A stretch of DNA of 23,651 nucleotides. Origin: a virus. Each line of letters opens with the position of its first letter. Position 1 is the first letter of the stretch. The notes below the pieces were generated by a model, which had not been told where the DNA came from, made no database searches, and saw only the letters and a program-made list of their open reading frames with translations. Positions 10,972 to 19,847 of the stretch are shown in pieces. Made by a program: the position numbers and the translations under genes. The stretch covers positions 1 to 23,651 of IMG/VR virus record IMGVR_UViG_3300044614_001392; one strand, 5' to 3'.

Positions 10972-11522
10972 AACAGGAAGAAAATTTTGTCAATCAACTG
11001 CACCTTAAATTTGCAAACTTTTTTGAGGTGCAACGCGAAGTTTGGAGCGAATGCGGTACAAGGCGCATTGATATGTTATTGTCAATACAAGGAAAATATC
11101 ATTTCGGTATTGAATGCAAAGCACCCGACAAAAAACGAGGTGAGCAAATAGGCAGATACATTCAACAAGCGCATAGTTATACACACCTAAAATGGAAGTA
11201 TCGCAATGACATTAGCGTACAAGTGCCGGTGTTTATTTGCCCTGCGCTATCTTACAAATATTTTATATTAAACGAACATGAGGTTGTTATTGATGGCAAA
11301 AAATATCATCAAGACCGACACTCACAACTGCATTCACACCACACAATTAACGGTATGCTTGGAGTGTGGAATGTTGGCGAGGTGCGCAAAACTGAACTTG
11401 GTTTTCAATTTTCAATGAACAATAAGCCGTTTTATGAGCATAAGTCATACAATAACACCATCATATCGAGAGTACACGAAATCAACTACAACACCTACAT
11501 CGAACGGCTATGCAACCAATAA
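10968..11522 (+). CDS. PD-(D/E)XK nuclease-like protein
   Basis: A 184-residue protein whose first third shows a nuclease core: a helix, RRIDML with D35, then a strand ending in IECKAPD with E49-C-K51, and a helix KRGEQIGRYIQQA. This D...ExK order is the restriction-endonuclease-like fold. The middle and C-terminal parts (DRHSQLHSHHTI and the Asn-rich end) have no known motif. The strand before E-x-K and the Gln-containing helix after it support a DNA-cutting role. It lies between the recombination genes and the primase-like gene. The target structure is unknown. Confidence 0.65.
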   Translation: MKQEENFVNQLHLKFANFFEVQREVWSECGTRRIDMLLSIQGKYHFGIECKAPDKKRGEQIGRYIQQAHSYTHLKWKYRNDISVQVPVFICPALSYKYFILNEHEVVIDGKKYHQDRHSQLHSHHTINGMLGVWNVGEVRKTELGFQFSMNNKPFYEHKSYNNTIISRVHEINYNTYIERLCNQ

Positions 11523-12385
11523 CATTCAACTATTACGATGCCGACATCAAGAGCAGCATACCGCTTGGCAATGTTACGCTTGAATATTTTATTAATGCTA
11601 TACGCAATCCAAAGATAGACATTAAGCACATTTTTGAGCGCATACGAATAGCCGAGGAAGTTGGTGACATGGCAACAAAGCAAGCATTGAAATCAAAGCT
11701 ATATTCATTCACTCCGTGCGTTTATGTACAAGGCGCGCGAAAGTATGAAAACATCAAGCATTGGACTGGGTTACTTGTGTTGGACTTTGACCACTTGGAA
11801 GTTGATTACGCGGTTGAGTTTAAGTCATACTTGTTTGATGAGTACAAATTCATCATTGCTGCATGGCTATCGGCATCACGGCATGGTGTGAGGGCATTGG
11901 TAAAAATACCGCAAGCGAAATCGGTTGAGGAGTTCAAGCAATACTTTGCTGCGATTGAGCGACACCTTAACTGCTACAATGGTTTTGATAAAGCACCAAA
12001 AAATTGTATTTTGCCCCTCTTTTTTTCTTACGATGCTGAAATTTTACACCGTGATAACGCTCAAACTTGGGATGAGAAGTACATTGAACCAATACCGCCA
12101 CCTGTTAAGCAGTATATTATCAATGACAAAACATCGGCAGTTGAGCGCATCATTGCCAAGAAAATAAACATCATAGTTGATAGCGGACATCCTCAACTAC
12201 GTGCCGCAGCGTATTTACTTGGAGGTTATGTGGGAGGAGGCCACATAGACCATTCGGATGCGGTAAGTATTATTCACAACTTAATTGAAAGCAACGCATA
12301 TTTGAGCCAAAAAGCAAGTATTTACAAAAAAACTGCGGTACAAATGATAAACAAAGGAGTTAACCAACCAACTTATATTAAATGA
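11510..12385 (+). CDS. BT4734-like primase / VirE-N-type protein
   Basis: A 291-residue protein. The N-terminal domain (about residues 50-190) has YENIKHWTGLLVLDFDHLE followed by FIIAAWLSASRHGVRALVKI, the pattern of BT4734/VirE-N-like domains related to archaeo-eukaryotic primases: an acidic LDFDH pair, then S-x-S-x-x-G-x-R-x-L-V. The C-terminal third (HPQLRAAAYLLGGYVGGGHIDHSDAV) resembles the PriCT helical domain that follows such primases. It is followed by a primase-helicase gene, so the two probably prime and unwind the phage origin together. It overlaps the nuclease gene by 13 bases. Confidence 0.75.
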   Translation: MQPITFNYYDADIKSSIPLGNVTLEYFINAIRNPKIDIKHIFERIRIAEEVGDMATKQALKSKLYSFTPCVYVQGARKYENIKHWTGLLVLDFDHLEVDYAVEFKSYLFDEYKFIIAAWLSASRHGVRALVKIPQAKSVEEFKQYFAAIERHLNCYNGFDKAPKNCILPLFFSYDAEILHRDNAQTWDEKYIEPIPPPVKQYIINDKTSAVERIIAKKINIIVDSGHPQLRAAAYLLGGYVGGGHIDHSDAVSIIHNLIESNAYLSQKASIYKKTAVQMINKGVNQPTYIK

Positions 12386-12386
12386 T

Positions 12387-12417
12387 TTTGAATATTGAAA
12401 TATAAATTATACATTTG
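12387..12417 (+). promoter_or_regulatory. Promoter of structured RNA 2
   Basis: TTTG at 12387-12390, a 19-base spacer, and TACATTTG at 12410-12417, all just after the stop of the primase-like gene. Transcription should start near 12422, at the first hairpin of the structured RNA. Confidence 0.75.
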
Positions 12418-12421
12418 CAAG

Positions 12422-12550
12422 CATCGGAGTAACGAACCGATTTTACATAGATTGATATAAAACATTAGAAGTCCTAATAGTTAAGTGCAAGGTGTCAATC
12501 CCTTGCTTGCTTCGTAAGCAAACTTAACTAATAGGACTTTCTTATTTTTT
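12422..12550 (+). ncRNA. Structured RNA 2, perfect three-way junction
   Basis: A 17-base outer stem (12470-12486 with 12522-12538, a single A-A mismatch) encloses two hairpins with no unpaired base at the junction: GCAAGG (12487-12492) with CCTTGC (12501-12506), and TTGCTT (12507-12512) with AAGCAA (12516-12521). The first loop, TGTCAATC (12493-12500), is complementary to GATTGATA (12450-12457) upstream, eight pairs with one G-T. A leading hairpin, ATCGG (12423-12427) with CCGAT (12437-12441), comes first, and a T-run ends the region. The plan repeats that of RNA 1: promoter, hairpin, long stem with a loop that pairs upstream, T-run, small gene. Confidence 0.65.
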
Positions 12551-12558
12551 AAAACATT

Positions 12559-12744
12559 ATGAAAAATACAAAAACAAAACAACAAAGATTAGATTATTTT
12601 GCTGGGTTAGCAATGCAAAGTTTGATTTTAAAATCAAAAGAAAACGCCCATTTGTTAGACAAAGTCAGCATAAAACAAATATGTTTTATGTCAATTCAAT
12701 TTGCAGAAGAAATCATTAATCAAATCGACAATGGAAAAATTTAA
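12559..12744 (+). CDS. 61-residue protein below structured RNA 2
   Basis: A small Lys-rich helical protein (MKNTKTKQQRLDYFAGLAMQSLI) with no recognised family. It starts 8 bases after the T-run of the structured RNA and overlaps the helicase gene by 14 bases. It may be a regulated leader gene of the replication operon. Its position parallels the 49-residue gene below structured RNA 1, although the two proteins are not visibly alike. Confidence 0.55.
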   Translation: MKNTKTKQQRLDYFAGLAMQSLILKSKENAHLLDKVSIKQICFMSIQFAEEIINQIDNGKI

Positions 12745-14305
12745 AAAACCCGAATCAAACCCATTGCTTAACCCTGTTGACTACTTCAACTTTCACGGCT
12801 CATTCGTGTCAATATTTGATGGGGTAAAAAAAGTAAACATCAAGTCCGAAACTGAAATATGTTTGCAACACCCAGACAACCTCGACCCAAATGAACTGAA
12901 TAAAGTCACGTTTACACTTAACAAAAACAATGTTGTTGAGGTGGTCAAAAAAAACGATTATCAACTTGCCGTGGGTGCGAAGTTGTCAAAGTTTATGTTG
13001 CTATCTGCCGTTAAATTCAAAGGTGATAATTTCGCAGCTATGTCATACGTTCACTTTACGCTGATGAAATCCGAAATACCTTACATTCGGGTAGGTACTG
13101 ATTATTTTAAATTGATTGATAAAAAAGACCGATTTGGCTCACACAATCGATTGCTCAAACCTTGGAAGAAAGATGAAATCAAACAAGACCACGGAAAGCA
13201 ATTGTTGAACATGATTTTTAAATTTGATGATTTCACTATTTACCCAGATAACATCACTTACAAACCTGTGCTTAACAACTGCTATAATTTATATGCAAAA
13301 TTTGCACACGATAAAGCTATTGATGATATTGAACAAAATAACATTCCTGTTACAATGGGATTGATGAACCATATTTTTGGCGAACATTTAGAACACGGTT
13401 TGAAATACATGAAAATTTTGTATCAGTACCCGCGACAAATTGCACCTGTATTGGCACTTGTTTCTTCGGAGCGTGAAACAGGTAAGACCACATTTTTAAA
13501 TTGGATACAGATGTTATTTGGCGAAAATTCAACACTTATTAACCCATCCGACTTAACATCGAATTTTAATGATGCGTATGCGACAAAAAACATCATTATG
13601 ATTGATGAAACTACCATTGACAAAGTGCATGCTATTGAAAAATTAAAATCATTGGCAACGGCAAAAACAATATCGGTGTCGCAAAAGTTTGTGAGTCATT
13701 ACTCCGTACCTTTTTACGGCAAAATTATTCTTTGCACGAATAAAGAAAGTGATTTTATGCGTATAGATGAAGAAGAAATACGTTTTTGGGTGCGAAAAAT
13801 TAAACCTATTACCGGGAAGAAAAACACCAACATCGAAAATGACCTTAAAAACGAAATACCAAAATTTATTAAATACTTATTGCAACTGCCTGAAATAGAT
13901 TTTAGCAAATCGCGCATGGTATTCACCAAGGAAGAAATAATGACCGAGTCGTTAGAAATAGTTAAGGAAGAAAGCAAAAGCCAATTACGCAAAGAAATCG
14001 AATATCTATTTATTGATTGGTTTGCTAACAATGACAATATCGATATGGTTGAAGTAACGGCAAAGGACATTAAAGAAAAATGGTTTGGCACTAACAATCA
14101 AATTTCAATCAGTTACATCCGCAAAGTTTTAAAGGATGAAATGAAAATGGTCAATTTGGAAACAAAAAAGTACAAAGGGTTTCCAGATGCCAATTCGACC
14201 TCGCAAAAGACAGGATTGCCGTTTGTGTTCACAAATCCTTATCGAGTTTATAATGAGGATGTTAGGAAAAATAAGGCATCAATCGAGGATGCTGTTGATT
14301 TCTAA
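12731..14305 (+). CDS. Phage replicative primase-helicase, DUF5906 type
   Basis: A 524-residue protein. The ATPase core includes a Walker A-like ERETGKT (residues 247-253), Walker B IIMIDET with D292 and E293, and a sensor strand GKIILCTNK. This pattern is that of superfamily 3-like helicases (DUF5906) that follow primase domains in phages and plasmids. The first Walker A glycine is replaced by Ser (246), which I believe is common in this branch. The C-terminal part resembles a winged-helix DNA-binding domain (DIKEKWFGTNNQISISYIRKVL). I chose ATG 12731; an upstream in-frame start at 12701 lies in the 61-residue gene. It would unwind DNA, perhaps at the AT-rich region just downstream. Confidence 0.8.
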   Translation: MEKFKKPESNPLLNPVDYFNFHGSFVSIFDGVKKVNIKSETEICLQHPDNLDPNELNKVTFTLNKNNVVEVVKKNDYQLAVGAKLSKFMLLSAVKFKGDNFAAMSYVHFTLMKSEIPYIRVGTDYFKLIDKKDRFGSHNRLLKPWKKDEIKQDHGKQLLNMIFKFDDFTIYPDNITYKPVLNNCYNLYAKFAHDKAIDDIEQNNIPVTMGLMNHIFGEHLEHGLKYMKILYQYPRQIAPVLALVSSERETGKTTFLNWIQMLFGENSTLINPSDLTSNFNDAYATKNIIMIDETTIDKVHAIEKLKSLATAKTISVSQKFVSHYSVPFYGKIILCTNKESDFMRIDEEEIRFWVRKIKPITGKKNTNIENDLKNEIPKFIKYLLQLPEIDFSKSRMVFTKEEIMTESLEIVKEESKSQLRKEIEYLFIDWFANNDNIDMVEVTAKDIKEKWFGTNNQISISYIRKVLKDEMKMVNLETKKYKGFPDANSTSQKTGLPFVFTNPYRVYNEDVRKNKASIEDAVDF

Positions 14306-14440
14306 AAGTAATCTTACTAAAATTACTATTACTAACTAACTATATGATAATCAGCAAAGTAATAAATTCGCAAAAAGTGAACATAACTACGGTGTTTTTT
14401 CGCAATATAAGAAACGTGGGAGTTTTCCGTATTTCTTTAT

Positions 14441-14557
<117 letters not shown>

Positions 14558-14561
14558 TTTT

Positions 14562-14590
14562 CTTGACATTCAAAACAATGCTTATATTTG
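14562..14590 (+). promoter_or_regulatory. Promoter giving a near-leaderless mRNA
   Basis: CTTG at 14562-14565, a 17-base spacer, and TATATTTG at 14583-14590. The ATG of the next gene begins at 14597, six bases on, where transcription itself is expected to start. Confidence 0.6.
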
Positions 14591-14596
14591 CAACCG

Positions 14597-15067
14597 ATGA
14601 CAATCAAAGACCTCAACACCTACCTATTTGAAATCAAGCGCAGGGACAACCCAAACTTCCCCGAGCATGCACTTGTACCGGTGAAACATTCGGACAAAAC
14701 TGCCAACGGTTTAGAAAAAGCCATTGTAGCATTCCTGCAAGCGGAGGGATGGCAAGCCGAACGTATAAAGAACACAGGCCGATATGTTGATGAAAGCTAT
14801 ACCTATGTGAACGTTATGGGTCAAACACGCAAGGCGGGAACGGGGCGGTATATTAAAGGTACGGGAACGAACGGAAGCGCAGACCTATCAGCAACAATCA
14901 AAGGCCGCGCGGTCAAGGTGGAAGTCAAAATAGGCAAGGACCGACAATCCGAAGTGCAGAAGAAGTACCAAGCCGATATCGAACGCGCTGGTGGTGTGTA
15001 CGTGATAGCCAAGGATTTTGAAACGTGGCATGGGTGGTATTTGGATTTTATCGGAAATAATTTGTAA
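14597..15067 (+). CDS. VRR-NUC-like nuclease
   Basis: A 156-residue protein with the VRR-NUC nuclease core: GSADLSATI with D96, then VKVEVKIGKDRQS with E109 and K111, followed by a helix containing Q (EVQKKYQADIERAGG) and the strand VYVIAKDF. In this family these are the catalytic D, ExK and a Q-containing helix. The family is frequent in phages and acts as a structure-specific or general nuclease. The start is ATG 14597; a TTG at 14588 lies inside the promoter. The promoter places transcription start at the start codon. It lies at the junction between replication and packaging modules. Confidence 0.7.
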   Translation: MTIKDLNTYLFEIKRRDNPNFPEHALVPVKHSDKTANGLEKAIVAFLQAEGWQAERIKNTGRYVDESYTYVNVMGQTRKAGTGRYIKGTGTNGSADLSATIKGRAVKVEVKIGKDRQSEVQKKYQADIERAGGVYVIAKDFETWHGWYLDFIGNNL

Positions 15068-15072
15068 CTTTG
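15040..15072 (+). promoter_or_regulatory. Promoter giving a near-leaderless mRNA
   Basis: TTTG at 15040-15043, a 21-base spacer, and TAACTTTG at 15065-15072. The ATG of the next gene is at 15078, five bases later. The promoter overlaps the end of the upstream gene. Confidence 0.55.
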
Positions 15073-15077
15073 CCGAC

Positions 15078-16229
15078 ATGCAAACCGTACCTATAAACAA
15101 AATAAAGCCAAACCCGCGCAATCCTCGATTGATTAAGGATGAAACGTTTGAGAAACTATGCAAGTCATTAACCGAGTTCCCCGAAATGTTGGAAAAGCGA
15201 CCTTTGGTTTGCTTTACTGATATTGATGGTAAGTATGTTGTATTGGGTGGCAATATGCGATTAAAAGCAGCGAATGAGGTTGGATTGAAGCAGTTGCCTA
15301 TATTACTTGCAGATGATTGGACAGAGGAACAAAAGAATGAGTTTTTAATTAAAGATAATGTTGGCTTTGGCGAATGGGATTGGGAGCAGATAAAGAATGA
15401 TTGGGATGTTGAGAAGTTAGATGAGTGGGGATTGGATGTTCCCGACTTCGCAGCAACGGTGTTAGAAGCCGAAGAAGATGATTTTAGCGTTCCCGATGGC
15501 GGTATTGAAACGGATATTGTACTTGGGGATTTGTTTGAGATAGGGGAACATAGATTGCTTTGTGGGGATAGTACGGATAGCGACCAAGTGTCTAAGTTAA
15601 TGAACGGACAAAAGGCTGATATGGTATTTACTGACCCACCTTATGGAGTAGATTATAAGGGAATAAATAATGATGATAGAGGTGGCCTAAAAGATTTATT
15701 AACAGCAGCTTTTTCAAACTACAAAATAAATAGTAAAAGTGGCGGTTCTGTTTATTGTTGCCATTCAGACAAGTGCAGTGATATTTTTAACGAAGTATTT
15801 AGAAGCGTTTGTCATTTTAGTTGCCAAATTATATGGGTGAAAGATAGTTTGGTTATGAGCAGAGGCGACTATCATTCCAAGCATGAACCAATATTTTACG
15901 GATGGTTTGAAGGTGGTAGCCATAAGTTTGAAGGAGACAGAAAACAAACATCTGTTTGGGAGTTTGAAAGACCAAAGAGAAGCGAAGGACACAGCACCAT
16001 GAAGCCAGTAGGTTTAGTGGCAAAAGCAATCGGCAACAGCAGCAAAGGAGAAGACTTGATTTTAGATTTATTCATAGGCAGTGGCACTACAATGGTAGCC
16101 GCACACCAACTCAAACGCAAATGTTACGGAATGGAATTAGACCCTAAATACTGCCAAGTAATAATTGACCGAATGCGCAAACTTGACCCGAATATACCAA
16201 TCAAGAAGAACGGAGTTGAATTAAAATAA
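15078..16229 (+). CDS. ParB-like domain fused to DNA methyltransferase
   Basis: A 383-residue fusion. Residues 1-110 form a ParB/sulfiredoxin-like domain (VPINKIKPNPRNPR, then VVLGGNMRLKAANE). A linker leads to a beta-class DNA methyltransferase with DPPYG at residues 186-190 and, near the C-terminus, HSTMKPVGLVAKAI and the SAM motif DLFIGSGTTM (FxGxG at 332-336). This fusion is common beside phage terminase genes. It methylates adenine N6 or cytosine N4 and may mark phage DNA for protection or packaging. I start it at ATG 15078; a longer in-frame start at 15018 lies within the previous gene and precedes the promoter. This is the second methyltransferase in the window. Confidence 0.9.
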   Translation: MQTVPINKIKPNPRNPRLIKDETFEKLCKSLTEFPEMLEKRPLVCFTDIDGKYVVLGGNMRLKAANEVGLKQLPILLADDWTEEQKNEFLIKDNVGFGEWDWEQIKNDWDVEKLDEWGLDVPDFAATVLEAEEDDFSVPDGGIETDIVLGDLFEIGEHRLLCGDSTDSDQVSKLMNGQKADMVFTDPPYGVDYKGINNDDRGGLKDLLTAAFSNYKINSKSGGSVYCCHSDKCSDIFNEVFRSVCHFSCQIIWVKDSLVMSRGDYHSKHEPIFYGWFEGGSHKFEGDRKQTSVWEFERPKRSEGHSTMKPVGLVAKAIGNSSKGEDLILDLFIGSGTTMVAAHQLKRKCYGMELDPKYCQVIIDRMRKLDPNIPIKKNGVELK

Positions 16230-16246
16230 ACAGCGACAAATCAGCG

Positions 16247-16543
16247 ATGCCAAAGCCAGAGAATATAATACCTCATAAATTCAAGAAAGGTCAGTCAGGC
16301 AACCCCAAAGGCCGCCCAAAATTGCCCGATTTAAAGGAAGCAATGGCCAAGATATTGGGTGAAGAGAAAGATGGCAAGATTGCACTTGAAGCGATATTGG
16401 CAGGGTTAAGAGCCAAAGCGGTAAGGGGTGATGCAAGGGCAGCGGAGTTGTTGTTGAAGTACACGTATCGGCAACCGACACAAGAGGTTGATATAACCAC
16501 GAATGGCAAAGAGATTAGGTCATGGACGGTGAAATCAGTGTAA
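16247..16543 (+). CDS. Small terminase-like protein, DUF5681 type
   Basis: A 98-residue protein with the FKKGQSGNPKGRPK motif at residues 12-25, typical of DUF5681 proteins that lie just upstream of large terminase genes, followed by an Ala/Glu/Leu-rich helical region (KIALEAILAGLRAKAVRGDARAAELLLK, about residues 43-70). By position and size it is the likely small terminase subunit, recognising phage DNA. It overlaps the large subunit gene by 22 bases. Function is inferred from position and motif. Confidence 0.7.
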   Translation: MPKPENIIPHKFKKGQSGNPKGRPKLPDLKEAMAKILGEEKDGKIALEAILAGLRAKAVRGDARAAELLLKYTYRQPTQEVDITTNGKEIRSWTVKSV

Positions 16544-17895
16544 ACAACTGCTACATACCTTTTTTACATAACGAAAACAGATATGCAGTACTCAAAGGTG
16601 GCGCAGGTAGTGGCAAATCAATCGCAGCTATCCAAAAGATAATCTTGCGAACCACAACAGAGCGCAATCATCGTATATTGTGCATCCGTAAAGTAGCCAC
16701 TACGATACGTAATTCAATATATCAGTTGTTGATTGATAAGCTACTTGAATACGATATTTATTCCGAGTTTGTCATCAACAAGTCCGAAATGCGCTTTACT
16801 CATACACCAACAGGCAACGAGATACTTTGTGCAGGGATGGATGATGCCGAGAAAATCAAATCTATTGCAGGTATTACTTCGGTTTGGTGCGAGGAAGCAA
16901 CCGAGTTAGATGAATTGGACTTCAACCAATTAGAGTTAAGGGTAAGGGGCGAAACAAGTAACTACAAACAATTCATAATCACATTCAACCCAATAAGTGA
17001 ACAGCATTGGTTAAAGCGCAGGTTCTTTGATGCTCCCGATGATGATACTTATGTGTTGCATACTACGTACAAGGACAATGCTTTCCTTGATGCTGATTAC
17101 ATCAAGCACTTAACCGAGCGAGTAAAAGCAAACCCAAACCTGCATAAAGTTTATGTGCTTGGCGAATGGGGTAAAGTCGATTTCGGTGGCGAGTTCCTCA
17201 AAAGTTGGTCAACCATCAAACACACGCGCCAAGTAAGCTATGACCCAACATTAGCCGTTTGGTTGTCATTCGATGAAAATGTTAACCCTTACTTCCCATG
17301 TGGAGTGTTCCAAATTTCGGATGATAATGAGGTGCGAATGTTGGACTGCTTGGCATTGAAAAATCCCGACAACACGGTCAAAGCAATGGCGCGGGCAATA
17401 CTGCAACTGCTACGACATTGGAAGCACACAGGGCATGTGTACGTTTGTGGCGATAGCACATCGCAAAAGGATGATGTGAAGCAAGAAAAGGGATTTGACT
17501 TATTCCGCTTGTTAATAACTGAACTTGATGAGGTTAAACCGATTAGGCGCGTGAGCAAGTCCAACCCGAATGTTCGCCCGAGTGCTGATTTCTTCAATGC
17601 TATATTAGCGTACAATGAGCAGGGTATTAGCTTTGTTGCAGATGAAAGTTGCCGAGTAGCAATACTTGACTTTGAAAACACAAAAGAAGACAAAAACGGC
17701 AAAGTGGATAAAAAGACCGTATTAGACCCCGTTACCAAAGTAAGTTATCAACCATTTGGCCACATTGTTGACTTAACACGCTACTTAATCACATCAGTAT
17801 TCCCATCGCAATACACACGCTTCCAAACGGGCATCATTAAACCGCTTGTTGTTGTTGGTAAGGATGCAGAGTGGAAGCAAGCATCACGTTTCTAA
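16522..17895 (+). CDS. terL: Terminase large subunit
   Basis: A 457-residue packaging motor. The ATPase has Walker A GGAGSGKS at residues 26-33 and a Walker B-like stretch SVWCEEA with E124 and E125. The C-terminal nuclease is marked by the acidic LSFDEN strand, VCGDSTSQ and GHIVDLTRYLI. The layout fits the PBSX/Terminase_3 group. It cuts concatemeric phage DNA and pumps it into the prohead through the portal encoded three genes on. The start is in the overlap with the TerS-like gene. Confidence 0.92.
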   Translation: MDGEISVNNCYIPFLHNENRYAVLKGGAGSGKSIAAIQKIILRTTTERNHRILCIRKVATTIRNSIYQLLIDKLLEYDIYSEFVINKSEMRFTHTPTGNEILCAGMDDAEKIKSIAGITSVWCEEATELDELDFNQLELRVRGETSNYKQFIITFNPISEQHWLKRRFFDAPDDDTYVLHTTYKDNAFLDADYIKHLTERVKANPNLHKVYVLGEWGKVDFGGEFLKSWSTIKHTRQVSYDPTLAVWLSFDENVNPYFPCGVFQISDDNEVRMLDCLALKNPDNTVKAMARAILQLLRHWKHTGHVYVCGDSTSQKDDVKQEKGFDLFRLLITELDEVKPIRRVSKSNPNVRPSADFFNAILAYNEQGISFVADESCRVAILDFENTKEDKNGKVDKKTVLDPVTKVSYQPFGHIVDLTRYLITSVFPSQYTRFQTGIIKPLVVVGKDAEWKQASRF

Positions 17896-17951
17896 AATAA
17901 TTTTAGTTACATTTTACCACCATATCGAAATTTTTGTTACAATTTCGCATC

Positions 17952-18626
17952 ATGGCACGATTTCTCAAAACCTCCGACTATCTTTCAATAATTCAAACGG
18001 TTGACCTCAATCAAATTACCGAGAACAACCCACAAAACTTGTACGATAGCGAGGTTAAGGCCATAAGTAGAATGAGGACAAAATTAGTCCAAAGGTACAT
18101 GGTTGACATTGAACTTGGCACGATGGATGCCTATTCAAACAGCCGCCACTACCGTACACGTGACCGAGTGATAGCAGGCGAAGTGATTACACACGTTAAT
18201 GACTTTAACCGCTGGGATAAGACAACCGAATACGCAAAGGATGATATTGTTACCGATAACAATGGCTTTGTTTACACGGCATTAGTAGCCAACACAAACA
18301 AAGCATTGACCTTAACAGCATATTGGACACCGATGATAGGTTATGCCACAACTAACGCAACTTATTGGACAGTGGGCGATAACAGATACCCGATGTTTGT
18401 TGAGTTGGCAATGGACATGACCTTGTATAACTTGCATGCACGAATTAACCCGCGTAACATTCCCGATTTGAGAATTGAGCGCAACAGAGAAGCATTAGAC
18501 CAACTTGATAGATGGGCAAGCGGTACAGATACGGCCGAGGTGTTGAACATTAACACAGCAGATAGTGAGGGCTTTAGCATCCGTTACGGCAATAGTTTGG
18601 ACAAACAAGATAATTTCTTTAAGTAA
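17952..18626 (+). CDS. Head-tail connector-like protein with inserted module
   Basis: A 224-residue protein. The ends resemble the gp36-type connector family (DUF1320): SDYLSIIQTVDLNQI and a helical middle (DSEVKAISRMRTKLVQRY), then ELAMDMTLYNLHARINPRNIP and RREALDQLDRWA-like helices near the C-terminus. Between about residues 86 and 130 is an insertion with the look of a chitin-binding CBM5/12-type module (W-x5-Y-x3-D-x-V-x5-G-x-VY). I start at ATG 17952; an in-frame ATG at 17934 is possible. It is placed before the portal, and its last base overlaps the portal start. Confidence 0.65.
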   Translation: MARFLKTSDYLSIIQTVDLNQITENNPQNLYDSEVKAISRMRTKLVQRYMVDIELGTMDAYSNSRHYRTRDRVIAGEVITHVNDFNRWDKTTEYAKDDIVTDNNGFVYTALVANTNKALTLTAYWTPMIGYATTNATYWTVGDNRYPMFVELAMDMTLYNLHARINPRNIPDLRIERNREALDQLDRWASGTDTAEVLNINTADSEGFSIRYGNSLDKQDNFFK

Positions 18627-19846
18627 TGGCATGGTATAACGATATATTCAACTTTAATAAACCTCAACCTCAAAAGGCCAACATCCGCAAAACGATTGAC
18701 TTTGAGCAGCAGTTGCAACGTGTTCGCCAAGATGCGACAAAGTTCAACATTGCGGTTCAAGCGGCTGAAAGTCCGATGTACCCAAACCGCTTTTTATTGA
18801 TGCAGACCTATCAACAAATCGTACTTGATGGGCAAGTTCAATCAGCCATGTTGCAGCGCAAATCAAAGGTGTTGTGCAAGCGTTTTATGGTGTGCAACCC
18901 CGATGGTGAAATGGATGAAACCAAAACCGCCTATTTCAATCAAAAGTGGTTTTATGACTTCCAAAGTTTAGCACTTGATAGTATTTTTTGGGGTTTCAGT
19001 TGTGTTCAATTTGGCGCAATAATTAACGACAAGTACACATCAGTCGAACTAATCCCGCGCATTTATGTAGTGCCTGAATTTAGTTTAGTACGCACCAACA
19101 CTGCAACGGTAACAGAGGGCAAGCACTTTGATGAAGCACCGTATAATAATTGGTGCATCGGTGTTGGCGAAAAGAAAGATTTAGGACTGCTTATGTACCT
19201 TGCACCATACGTGATTTGGAAGAAAAACGCCATGGCAGCGTGGGCAGAGTTTGCAGAGGTGTTTGGTTCACCTATTAGAATAGGCAAAACCGATGTGCGC
19301 GATGAATTGACCCGCAAAAATATGGAAAATATGCTGCGTAATATGGGTGTGGCTTCGTGGGCGGTGTTGGACTTAAACGATAACATCGAGTTGATGCAAG
19401 CGAGCCGTACCGATGCCTATGCGGTGTTTGATAAAATGGTGGAGCGTTGCAACAGCGAAATCAGCAAAATAATATTAGGTCAAACAGGCACAACTGATGA
19501 AAAGTCGTACAGCGGAAGTGCGAATGTACACGAGTCAGTTGCCGAAATGATTGCAAAACAAGACACGTTAAAAATGCAGTTCATCATCGAAGACCAACTT
19601 GTGCCAATGATGATTAGAAACGGCTTTGACCTCTCTGGGTGTACGTTCAAGTATGATGAAAGCGAAAGTTTGCCGTTAGCAGAGCAAGCCAAAATAGATG
19701 TATCATTCTTACAAGCGGGCATCAAGTTAGAGCATGAATATTTAGAACACAAATATGGTGTTGAAATAGCAGATGAAATGGAGGAAGCCGATGAAGAAGA
19801 AGAAGTAATCGAGATTGAAAACAAACTGCGTAACCTATACAAATAA
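18626..19846 (+). CDS. Portal protein, DUF935 / Mu gp29-like
   Basis: A 406-residue protein of the DUF935 family. It shows YQQIVLDGQVQSAMLQRKSKV near the N-terminus, WGFSCVQFG, APYVIWKKNAMAAWAEFAEVFGSPIRIGK in the middle, ISKIILGQTGTTDE, and a very acidic C-terminal stretch (EEADEEEEVIEIE). DUF935 proteins, including Mu gp29, form the ring through which DNA is packaged. The gene order TerL, connector, portal, Mu F-like is that of Mu-type heads. The acidic end may bind the next protein. Confidence 0.9.
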   Translation: MAWYNDIFNFNKPQPQKANIRKTIDFEQQLQRVRQDATKFNIAVQAAESPMYPNRFLLMQTYQQIVLDGQVQSAMLQRKSKVLCKRFMVCNPDGEMDETKTAYFNQKWFYDFQSLALDSIFWGFSCVQFGAIINDKYTSVELIPRIYVVPEFSLVRTNTATVTEGKHFDEAPYNNWCIGVGEKKDLGLLMYLAPYVIWKKNAMAAWAEFAEVFGSPIRIGKTDVRDELTRKNMENMLRNMGVASWAVLDLNDNIELMQASRTDAYAVFDKMVERCNSEISKIILGQTGTTDEKSYSGSANVHESVAEMIAKQDTLKMQFIIEDQLVPMMIRNGFDLSGCTFKYDESESLPLAEQAKIDVSFLQAGIKLEHEYLEHKYGVEIADEMEEADEEEEVIEIENKLRNLYK

Positions 19847-19847
19847 C

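Noticed and set aside
17908-17915. TACATTTT as a promoter before the connector gene
   Set aside because: Lacks the final G and a -33 element; packaging genes are probably read from upstream.
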